A DNA stretch of 11,533 nucleotides from NCBI GenBank assembly GCA_966250015.1, contig CBINFS010000072.1, forward strand, positions 1-11,533. Reading direction: 5' to 3'. Position 1 is the first letter of the stretch. Each line of letters starts with the position of its first letter. This document shows positions 6,498-11,533 of the stretch, in pieces. A program made the position numbers and the translations under genes. Under the pieces are notes generated by a model that saw only the letters and a program-made list of their open reading frames with translations, did no database searches and was not told where the DNA came from. This DNA comes from CBINFS01 sp966250015 (GTDB lineage Bacteria > Bacteroidota > Rhodothermia > Rhodothermales > DASSAV01).

Positions 6498-7621
6498 CGT
6501 TCAAAAGAATCCGGGCCGTCGGAAAAAAGGAGCTGCGGCAGATCAGGCGGGACAAGCGGACGCTCGGCATCCTGTTCTTCATCCCGACGCTCCTCCTGAT
6601 CCTCTACGGCTACGCGCTGAACCTCGACGTCCGGCACCTCAGCACGGCGGTGCTGGATTCGGACCGGACCGCCGAGAGCCGGGCGCTCGTCGACCGCCTC
6701 TTCCAGGCCGGCGAGTCAGAGTACTTCGACTTTGTGGCGTACGTCGAGCATCCAGCGTCGCTCGACTCGCTGATGCTCGACGGCAAGGTGCAGCTCGCCC
6801 TCGTGATCCCCGCCGGCTTTGCACGGGATGTCCAGGCGGGGCGGCCGGCGCAGGTGCAGGTGGTGGTGGACGGCATCATGGCGAGCACCGCCTCGACCGC
6901 AATCGGCTACGTCGAGGCGTTCCTGATGGACTACGCTAGCCGCATTCAGCTCGTCGAGGCGGGTATGCGAAGCCTCCCGGTGGACTACCGGCCGCGCCTC
7001 TGGTACAACCCCGAGCTGCGGAGCGAGCTCTTCCTGATCCCGGGCCTGATCGCATTCATCCTGATGATCATGACGGCGGTGGCGACGACGCTTTCGGTCG
7101 TCCGCGAGCGCGAGCTGGGGTCGATGGAGCAGCTCATGGTGTCGCCGCTGAAGCCCGGCGAGCTCATCATCGGGAAGATGGTTCCATACGCGGTGATCTC
7201 ACTGCTTTCGACGACGATGGTGATTGCGGTGAGCCAGGTGCTGTTCGACATGCCCGTGAAAGGAAGCTACTTCCTGCTTTTTATTGCGGCGTTCCTCTAC
7301 CTGTGCAGCGCGCTCGGGATGGGGCTGCTGATCTCGACGCTCGTGAAGTCGCAAGAGGTGGCGTTCCTGGTGGTGTCGCTCGCGACGCTGCTCCCGACGT
7401 TCGTCCTCTCGGGGTTCGTCTTTCCGATTTCGAACATGCCTGGCGTGGTGCAGGCTTTCACCTACCTCGTGCCGGCGCGGTACTTCCTCGTGGCGCTGCG
7501 TGGCATCATGTTGAAGGGCGTGGGGCTCGAAGCCTTCGGCGACCAGATGCTGATGCTCGTCGGGTTCGCGGTGCTGAACCTCCTGGCGGGCACCCTCCGG
7601 CTAAAAAAGATCATGGGCTGA
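6494..7621 (+). CDS. ABC-2 type permease 1 (YbhS/YbhR-like)
   Basis: A 375-residue inner-membrane subunit. After a charged cytoplasmic N-terminus (KKELRQIRRDKRT) comes a membrane span at about residues 23-43. Next is a large extracytoplasmic domain, about 44-175, with a conserved P-A-G-F-A near 114. Five further spans follow at roughly 178-205, 225-248, 256-280, 287-312 and 345-368. Motifs shared with the next gene include W-Y-N-P-E-L before the second span, G-S-M-E-Q-L after it, and R-G-I-M-L-K-G-V-G near the end. ABC-2 permeases of this kind form the exporter channel, and the extracytoplasmic domain is the likely docking site for the adaptor. The ATGA overlap with ATPase 2 indicates translational coupling. 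It probably heterodimerises with permease 2. Substrate cannot be read from the sequence; drugs or other toxic hydrophobic compounds are the usual guess. Confidence 0.94.
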   Translation: MTFKRIRAVGKKELRQIRRDKRTLGILFFIPTLLLILYGYALNLDVRHLSTAVLDSDRTAESRALVDRLFQAGESEYFDFVAYVEHPASLDSLMLDGKVQLALVIPAGFARDVQAGRPAQVQVVVDGIMASTASTAIGYVEAFLMDYASRIQLVEAGMRSLPVDYRPRLWYNPELRSELFLIPGLIAFILMIMTAVATTLSVVRERELGSMEQLMVSPLKPGELIIGKMVPYAVISLLSTTMVIAVSQVLFDMPVKGSYFLLFIAAFLYLCSALGMGLLISTLVKSQEVAFLVVSLATLLPTFVLSGFVFPISNMPGVVQAFTYLVPARYFLVALRGIMLKGVGLEAFGDQMLMLVGFAVLNLLAGTLRLKKIMG

Positions 7622-7622
7622 C

Positions 7623-8750
7623 ATGCACGGGCTACGCAACATCATCGTCAAAGAGATGCTCCAGCTCAGGCGGGACCCCATCCGGCTCCGCATGATGCTC
7701 CTGGCGCCGGTGCTGCAGCTCATCCTCCTTGGGTACGCCGCCAACCTGGACGTCAACCGGATCCCGATGGTCGTCCACGACCTCGACAACACCCCGGCGA
7801 GCCGTGCGCTGGTCGACGACTTCGTCAGCTCGGGCTACTTCACCCTCGAAGGCCGGATCGACCGGCCGGAGCAGGTGAACCACGCCCTGGAGACGGGCGA
7901 GGCCGCCCTGGCGCTCGTGATCCCGAAGGGATTTGCGGCGGACCTCGCCGGTGGCCGTCCAGCCCCCCTCCAGGCCATCGCCGACGGCTCGGACGCCGCC
8001 TTCGCCGCCCGAAGCGTGAACTACGCGGGCATGATCGTGCGCGAGTACGCGTCGGGCGTTATCGTCGAGCGGATGATGCGGTCCGGGGCTACGGTGCGGC
8101 CTGTAACGCTCGACTCGCGGGTGCGGGTGTGGTTCAACCCCGAGCTGAGCAGCCGCTGGTTCTTCGTGCCGGGCATCCTGGCGCTGGTCGTGATGGTGAT
8201 TTCGATGATCGGCACGGCCATCGGGGTCGTACGGGAGAAAGAGATGGGGACGATGGAGCAGCTCATCGTCACGCCGATCCGTCCGATCGAGCTGATCGTC
8301 GGCAAGCTCGTCCCAAACGCGCTGGTGGGGTTCGTCGTGATCCTGCTCGTGCTGTCGGTCGTCCGGTTTCTGTTTCACGTGCCGATCAGGGGCAGCCTGG
8401 GCCTCTTACTTCTGCTGTCGCTATTATTTCTGCTGACGAACCAGGGGCTTGGCCTCTTCATCTCGACGGTCTCGCGCACGCAGCAGCAGGCGATGATGTC
8501 CGCGATCTTTTTTGCAATGCTGCCGATGCTGCTGCTTTCGGGGTTCGTATTCCCCATCGAAAACATGCCGGTGATCTTCCAGTGGTTCACCTACCTGATC
8601 CCCGTGCGGTTTTACTTCACCATCATCCGGGGCATCATGTTGAAGGGGGTGGGGTTCGAGGTGCTGTGGGACGAGTCGCTGGCGCTGCTGGTGTTTGCCG
8701 TCGTGACGATGGTGCTGAGCGTGTGGCGCTTCCAGAAACGCCTCGGCTGA
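7623..8750 (+). CDS. ABC-2 type permease 2 (YbhR/YbhS-like)
   Basis: A 375-residue protein, exactly as long as permease 1 and clearly its paralogue: K-E-M-L-Q-L-R-R-D at the N-terminus, N-L-D-V after the first span, S-R-A-L-V-D in the periplasmic domain, F-N-P-E-L before the second span, M-E-Q-L-I-V-T-P-I after it, and R-G-I-M-L-K-G-V-G near the end. Topology is the same: one span at about 22-42, an extracytoplasmic domain, then five spans in the second half. It starts one base after the permease 1 stop, implying coupled translation and a 1:1 ratio. It is the last gene of the operon; a hairpin lies just downstream. Two permeases, two unequal ATPases, an adaptor and a TolC channel make a complete trans-envelope exporter. 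Confidence 0.94.
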   Translation: MHGLRNIIVKEMLQLRRDPIRLRMMLLAPVLQLILLGYAANLDVNRIPMVVHDLDNTPASRALVDDFVSSGYFTLEGRIDRPEQVNHALETGEAALALVIPKGFAADLAGGRPAPLQAIADGSDAAFAARSVNYAGMIVREYASGVIVERMMRSGATVRPVTLDSRVRVWFNPELSSRWFFVPGILALVVMVISMIGTAIGVVREKEMGTMEQLIVTPIRPIELIVGKLVPNALVGFVVILLVLSVVRFLFHVPIRGSLGLLLLLSLLFLLTNQGLGLFISTVSRTQQQAMMSAIFFAMLPMLLLSGFVFPIENMPVIFQWFTYLIPVRFYFTIIRGIMLKGVGFEVLWDESLALLVFAVVTMVLSVWRFQKRLG

Positions 8751-8754
8751 TACA

Positions 8755-8779
8755 CGTGCGATTTCGCGGAATTCGCACG
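8755..8779. terminator. Hairpin after the efflux operon, possible terminator
   Basis: CGTGCGA at 8755-8761 and TCGCACG at 8773-8779 are perfect inverted repeats, and two further A-T pairs are possible inside the loop. The hairpin starts four bases after the permease 2 stop. No T-run follows, so it may be a weak or factor-assisted terminator or an mRNA-stabilising element. Confidence 0.4.
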
Positions 8780-8918
8780 ATTAACCGTCATACGGAACCA
8801 GGATTTTGTAGTTATTAGGGTTGCAGTATTCCCGATAACCCGGATTGTACGTGAGCGGCGGAAGGCTATATGGCCGGTGCGGCGGGGAGTATGGTCCGTA
8901 ACCGAGCGACTGTGCCTT

Positions 8919-9386
8919 ATGGCTTCTCCAAAGTTTGTTCAGGTCGACATGACGATGCACGATGGCTTTGCCATCGAGAGCACCATCCGTGGGCACAAAA
9001 TCCGCATCGATCAGCCGGTGTCCGTAAGGGGTACGGATACGGGTCCGACGCCGCTCGAATACCTCTTCGTGTCGCTGGGCGGCTGTGTATGCACCATTGG
9101 CCGGATCATCGCGATCCAGCGGAAGCTGCCCATCCGTTCGATTAGGGCGCGGGTGGAGGGCACGCTCGACACGGACGTGCTCAAGGGCAAATCGACCGAA
9201 TCCCGCGCCGGATTCGAAAGCATCCGGGTCATCACCGAGATCGACGCCGACCTGACCCTGGAAGAAAAACGCGAGCTGCTCGAAGAGATCGACCGCCGCT
9301 GCCCAATCTCGGACAACCTCCACTTCCCCACGCCCATATCGGTGGTGCTGGAGGAAGACGTGGCCGAGGACGTGGAGATAGGGTGA
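8919..9386 (+). CDS. OsmC/Ohr-family protein (thiol-dependent peroxidase fold)
   Basis: A 155-residue OsmC-like protein, slightly longer than the usual 135-145. Two cysteines mark the family: Cys56 in S-L-G-G-C-V-C, preceded by G-P-T-P-L-E47-Y, and Cys128 in R-C-P-I-S-D-N-L. In OsmC and Ohr this pair reduces organic hydroperoxides, with a nearby Glu and Arg helping; many relatives in this group have no proven substrate. Cys58 is an extra cysteine beside the first. Residues 16-35 (G-F-A-I-E...R-G-H-K-I-R-I-D-Q-P) form the N-terminal beta strands. I chose the ATG at 8919 because the fold starts there; an in-frame GTG at 8877 would add 14 residues with no family resemblance. Neither start has a good ribosome site. 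It is cytoplasmic, and separated by 168 bases from the pump operon. Confidence 0.9.
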   Translation: MASPKFVQVDMTMHDGFAIESTIRGHKIRIDQPVSVRGTDTGPTPLEYLFVSLGGCVCTIGRIIAIQRKLPIRSIRARVEGTLDTDVLKGKSTESRAGFESIRVITEIDADLTLEEKRELLEEIDRRCPISDNLHFPTPISVVLEEDVAEDVEIG

Positions 9387-9586
9387 CGTTTCGAACGGAT
9401 GGCTATTCTTCGTTGTAGTGGTAGGCTCCCTAACCGGACAGGCTATGGGTGGCGTACTGAATGGCGGCTCAGGGTGGCGCAGTGCCGGTTTAGCCCATCC
9501 GGAATTTTTTTGCGAAAGGGCGTAACCACCGGGCTGAAGCTTCGTAGGCGTGGGGGACGACATTTCACAATCAACGGGGGAATGCC
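9387..9586. other. Intergenic stretch without a convincing gene
   Basis: Two hundred bases between the OsmC-like gene and the small membrane protein gene. It contains a CCGG...CCGG pair (9485-9488 and 9499-9502) followed by seven T residues at 9505-9511. This could be a weak terminator on the forward strand, but the stem is only four base pairs. The segment also holds CGGGCTGAAGC (9530-9540), which recurs at 10199-10209. An open frame crosses the region but has no ribosome site and no recognisable protein content. Confidence 0.4.
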
Positions 9587-9814
9587 ATGGGACCACTCAT
9601 TGACCGTTCGAAGCTCGAGCGCGTGTTTATGGCCATGTTGCTGATCTTGCTCGTGGGCGCGGTGGCCTTGCCGTTCCGGTCGTCGTGTCCGTCGAAGGTC
9701 GAGGCTTCCCAGCGGTGCATCCGGGTCGTCCGCGTGGAGACTCCGGTTCCACCCGTTCCGCCGTTGCCGCCACTCCCTCCGGTACCCCCGGCGGCGCCCG
9801 TACCGCCCGTGTAA
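9587..9814 (+). CDS. Small proline-rich single-span membrane protein
   Basis: A 75-residue protein I cannot assign to a family. After about 13 mostly polar residues there is one hydrophobic span at about 14-31 (V-F-M-A-M-L-L-I-L-L-V-G-A-V-A-L-P-F). A short region with two cysteines (34 and 44) and basic residues follows, then a tail from about residue 52 made almost wholly of Pro, Val, Leu and Ala in P-P-(V/L/A) repeats. It is supported by a strong ribosome site, GGGGGA at 9576-9581, five bases before the ATG, and by a terminator-like hairpin right after its stop. The tail may be a polyproline rod reaching from the membrane across the periplasm or into the cytoplasm, or a ligand for a binding partner. 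Orientation and role are not readable from the sequence. Confidence 0.6.
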   Translation: MGPLIDRSKLERVFMAMLLILLVGAVALPFRSSCPSKVEASQRCIRVVRVETPVPPVPPLPPLPPVPPAAPVPPV

Positions 9815-9822
9815 CGTTTCGG

Positions 9823-9848
9823 CGTGAGGGAAGTCCTCACGATATTTT
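9823..9848 (+). terminator. Intrinsic terminator-like hairpin between converging genes
   Basis: CGTGAGG at 9823-9829 and CCTCACG at 9835-9841 form a perfect seven-base-pair stem with a five-base loop, followed on the forward strand by ATATTTTG. It begins nine bases after the stop of the small membrane protein gene. The right arm covers the stop codon of the converging methyltransferase gene (9837-9839), so the same bases serve both. On the reverse strand no T-run follows. Confidence 0.5.
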
Positions 9849-11533
9849 GAACACCTTCATGACCTCGTCGCCCAGGTGGTTGATGACTTTGACGGCGATG
9901 CGGCCGCCTGCTGGGCGGTCGAAGGGGCGGGAGGTGTCGCTGCGGAGGGACGCCCACGCTTCCTCGTCGATCTCGGCCTTCAGCGTCGTTTTCAATGCCT
10001 TGTAGGGGTCGCCGGCGCCCAGAAAGTAGGCGTGGCGGACGAAGAAGCTCTCCTGGTTGTAGTCGGTGTCGATGAACCAGCAGGCGATTCCTTCCGGGCC
10101 GTCACTACGTACCTCACCGGTATTGGGGTGAAAGACGTCAACGCCGCGAATAGCGACCTGTACGTAGTGGTCAGTGGTCAGTGAGAGGGGGAAGCTTTCG
10201 GGCTGAAGCGCTACGACCGCAGCGATCGCTTGAGCCCGGAGAGCATTTTGCCGATCTCTGCCGCCTGGTCCAGCAGGCGTTTCACTTCCTGTTCCGAGAG
10301 CATCTTCAGCCTGGCCGTCAGGATCAGCAGGGTCTCCACTTCCGCCAGCGAGCCACTGGCTACGCTCAGGCCCTGGAGAAACTCCCCCGTTGACGTTCGA
10401 GCCGCTCCCTCCGCTACGTTCGCTGCCACCGATACGGCTGCTCTTCGAATCTGGCTCGTGATCCCAAAGCGTTCTTCCGGCGGTAACGTCTTTGAAACGT
10501 TGTAAATCTGCCCGACCCAGTCGATTGATTTCTTCCAGACCAGTAAGTCCTGATAACTCTTTAACGAGCTCATAGCTGGCTATTTTCTTTCCGCGACGAT
10601 CCACTAACCACTGGCCGCTGTGCACTTCAATGTCCGGCTCGCCGAAGATGACGAACAGGTTGCCCTTGCCGGTGTTTTTGAGGTCTTCGGCCATGTGGAG
10701 GTCGGCGTTCATGCGGGCCTTGAGGACGGGGATGCGGCCGAGCTTGCTGAATTCGGTGGTGTGGGCGTCGTAGTTGAAAGCGCAGGCGATCAGGACGTCG
10801 AAGCCCGCGTCGGCGGCTTCGCGGGCGGCCTCGACGAGATCCGGGCGGGAGACCGTGCCAAACTCCGGGCCGATGAAGATGGCAGCGCGTTTTTCGACGG
10901 TCTGGCCGTTGGCGTTCTCCGTGTAGCGGCCTTCCGCACAGACGAAATTACCCGGCCACGGGACGAGCGACGTGAAGGTGATTTTGTCGGTTTTGTGGGC
11001 CTGCTGGACGCCGGCGATGCGGAGGTTTTCGAGGATCATGGCGGCGAAGTCGCGCTCGCCGTAGGAGCCGGAGGGGTCGGCGACCTCGTCGATCAGCTCG
11101 TCGTCCTCGCCCACGGCGAGGACGCGGTGGGGCGAGAGGCTTTCAACGGTGAACGGCCCGGCGACGCGCACCTTTCGCCTGTCCTCGTAGGGACGGTCGT
11201 AGAGGTACTCGAACTCGGCTTTTGCGGCGATGGAGGCGTCGATCTCTTTCTGCCGGGCGATGCGGAGCCGCCACCACTCGGCGTGGGCGGCTTTTGCCTC
11301 GTCGGGCCACGAGCTTATGGCCTCGCGAGGGATCTCCCACTCTTCCCACGTCTTGCCCAGCGCCGCGTTCAGCCTCGCCCGGAGCGGCTCGAGCTTTTCC
11401 TGGTAGCTCTCCCAGATGACGTCGATCTCGGCGTTGTTGGCGATGGACTTGAGCGTGATGTGCGGTACGCGCTCGTAGACGAAGCCGTGCCGGATGTCGT
11501 TGTGGGTTGGCTGCGTGGAAGGGGCCGTTCCGG
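9837..11533 (-). CDS. C-terminal part of a site-specific (type III-like) DNA methyltransferase, carrying an insertion
   Basis: The reverse frame is open from the right edge to a TGA at 9837-9839, giving 564 residues of a larger protein whose start and catalytic motifs (DPPY and FxGxG) lie outside the window. The visible part matches what I recall of the C-terminal half of large adenine-type modification methylases: G-F-V-Y-E-R-V-P-H-I-T-L-K near the edge, R-V-A-G-P-F-T-V-E-S-L-S-P-H-R at about 11168-11124, I-F-G-E-P-D-I-E, then G-V-D-V-F-H-P-N-T-G-E-V-R-S-D and a terminal K-V-I-N-H-L-G-D-E-V-M-K-V-F. In such systems the enzyme protects DNA from a partner helicase-nuclease. Between Gln at 10611-10613 and Tyr at 10164-10166 lie about 148 codons that look foreign, Gly/Ser/Pro-rich, and contain the 10211-10573 gene in another frame. 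A GTG at 11171 is internal, not the start. Whether the interrupted enzyme works is unknown. Confidence 0.85.
   Translation of the reverse strand, partial: GTAPSTQPTHNDIRHGFVYERVPHITLKSIANNAEIDVIWESYQEKLEPLRARLNAALGKTWEEWEIPREAISSWPDEAKAAHAEWWRLRIARQKEIDASIAAKAEFEYLYDRPYEDRRKVRVAGPFTVESLSPHRVLAVGEDDELIDEVADPSGSYGERDFAAMILENLRIAGVQQAHKTDKITFTSLVPWPGNFVCAEGRYTENANGQTVEKRAAIFIGPEFGTVSRPDLVEAAREAADAGFDVLIACAFNYDAHTTEFSKLGRIPVLKARMNADLHMAEDLKNTGKGNLFVIFGEPDIEVHSGQWLVDRRGKKIASYELVKELSGLTGLEEINRLGRADLQRFKDVTAGRTLWDHEPDSKSSRIGGSERSGGSGSNVNGGVSPGPERSQWLAGGSGDPADPDGQAEDALGTGSETPAGPGGRDRQNALRAQAIAAVVALQPESFPLSLTTDHYVQVAIRGVDVFHPNTGEVRSDGPEGIACWFIDTDYNQESFFVRHAYFLGAGDPYKALKTTLKAEIDEEAWASLRSDTSRPFDRPAGGRIAVKVINHLGDEVMKVFKIS
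10166..10186 (+). repeat. Heptamer repeat at one end of the insertion
   Basis: AGTGGTC occurs twice in tandem (10166-10172 and 10173-10179), followed by a partial third unit AGTGAGA. AGTGGTCAGTGG (10166-10177) is the reverse complement of the repeat at the other end, 10601-10612, with one mismatch that becomes a G-U pair in RNA. Confidence 0.7.
10167..10610 (-). mobile_element. IVS-like insertion inside the methyltransferase gene
   Basis: A 444-base segment (exactly 148 codons) interrupts an otherwise conserved region. Removing it would join E-V-H-S-G-Q to Y-V-Q-V-A-I-R-G-V-D-V-F, a smooth continuation. On the reverse strand it consists of a 37-base leader, the 120-codon four-helix-bundle gene with its stop, and a 44-base trailer. 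The ends carry complementary heptamer repeats, as do the intervening sequences of some bacterial 23S rRNAs, which encode this protein family. The boundaries are my estimate and could shift by a few bases. Confidence 0.6.
10211..10573 (-). CDS. Four-helix-bundle protein, 23S rRNA intervening-sequence (S23/IVP) family
   Basis: A complete 120-residue protein of the usual family length (Pfam 23S_rRNA_IVP type). Hallmarks: an N-terminal K5-S-Y-x-D-L-x-V-W-K-K, then about P31-P32-E-E-R-F-G-I-T-S-Q-I-R-R-A-A-V-S-V-A-A-N-V-A-E-G-A-A-R (31-59), then F-L-Q-G-L-S-V-A-S-G-S-L-A-E-V-E-T-L-L (65-83) and a last charged helix ending near residue 116. The bundle is known from proteins encoded in intervening sequences of 23S rRNA genes, from many free-standing genes, and, in related form, from the Avd accessory protein of diversity-generating retroelements; its biochemical role is unsettled and nucleic acid binding is suspected. 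TAG lies in frame three codons before the ATG, so this start is firm, but the ribosome site is weak (GGAAAG, 13 bases upstream). It is read one base out of phase with the methyltransferase frame that contains it. Confidence 0.9.
   Translation of the reverse strand: MSSLKSYQDLLVWKKSIDWVGQIYNVSKTLPPEERFGITSQIRRAAVSVAANVAEGAARTSTGEFLQGLSVASGSLAEVETLLILTARLKMLSEQEVKRLLDQAAEIGKMLSGLKRSLRS
10601..10614 (+). repeat. Heptamer repeat at the other end of the insertion
   Basis: CCACTAA (10601-10607) and CCACTGG (10608-10614) are two related heptamers. CCACTAACCACT (10601-10612) pairs with AGTGGTCAGTGG at 10166-10177, so the insertion has inverted terminal repeats of 12 bases with 11 matches. Confidence 0.65.

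Noticed and set aside
7632..8378. Reverse-strand frame opposite permease 2
   Set aside because: Asp/His/Arg-rich composition is the expected complement of hydrophobic codons on the forward strand.
8781..9596. Long reverse-strand open frame (271 codons) across the OsmC gene
   Set aside because: Most of it is antisense to the well-supported OsmC-family gene, and its inner composition (His, Arg and Asp-rich) is typical of shadow frames in GC-rich DNA. Only the last part, outside the OsmC gene, is kept as a separate weak observation.
9571..9957. Reverse-strand frame with a run of Gly-Gly-Thr repeats
   Set aside because: The repeats are the complement of the proline-rich tail of the forward small gene, and the frame also runs against the methyltransferase end in the wrong phase.
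10166..10614. Heptamer repeats considered as a CRISPR array
   Set aside because: There are only two to three short units at each end, in opposite orientation, with no regular spacers between them.
11171..11171. GTG at 11171 as the start of a 444-residue gene
   Set aside because: The same frame is open to the window edge and encodes conserved methyltransferase sequence upstream of the GTG, so the gene is a partial one running off the edge.
1..11533. tRNA, rRNA and riboswitch search by eye
   Set aside because: I saw no cloverleaf with a TTCRA arm, no rRNA core sequence and no recognisable riboswitch core; the S23-family gene here is not in an rRNA gene.

Overview
The window comes from a GC-rich, double-membrane bacterium. 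An outer-membrane efflux channel is encoded beside its periplasmic adaptor, which requires an outer membrane. GC-rich third codon positions, AT-rich islands between genes, and a mix of clear and absent Shine-Dalgarno sites would fit a Rhodothermota/Bacteroidota-like lineage. That placement is an impression, not a demonstration.

Left part (1-1509): a reverse-strand hypothetical protein with a proline-rich tail (160-648) and a reverse-strand UspA-type universal stress protein (817-1281). A 228-base divergent promoter region then leads to the forward operon and carries an inverted repeat that could be a TetR operator.

Centre (1510-8750): a seven-gene forward operon in the order TetR repressor, HlyD/YbhG-type lipoprotein adaptor, ABC ATPase 1, TolC-type outer-membrane channel, ABC ATPase 2, ABC-2 permease 1, ABC-2 permease 2. 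Except for a 79-base gap before ATPase 2, the genes overlap or lie within a few bases of each other. The set resembles the E. coli ybhGFSR system with its TetR regulator, but the two ATPase halves that are fused in YbhF are separate genes here, with the TolC-type gene between them. The two ATPases carry complementary defects: ATPase 1 lacks the H-loop histidine and ATPase 2 has a degenerate signature motif. A heterodimer would therefore have one consensus and one degenerate ATP site. The expected product is a trans-envelope pump for drugs or other toxic compounds, under TetR control.

Right of the operon (8751-9836): a hairpin, an OsmC/Ohr-family thiol peroxidase-like protein (8919-9386), about 200 bases without a convincing gene, a small proline-rich single-span membrane protein (9587-9814), and a hairpin between that gene and the converging gene to its right.

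Right end (9837-11533): a reverse-strand gene running off the window. It is the C-terminal 564 residues of what looks like a large site-specific (type III-like) DNA methyltransferase. Inside it, in another frame, lies a complete 120-residue four-helix-bundle protein of the 23S rRNA intervening-sequence (S23/IVP) family. The insert is bounded by inverted heptamer repeats, its length is a multiple of three, and the methyltransferase frame stays open through it as a Gly/Ser/Pro-rich stretch of about 148 codons. This dual-coding, IVS-like insertion in a protein gene is the most unusual thing in the window.
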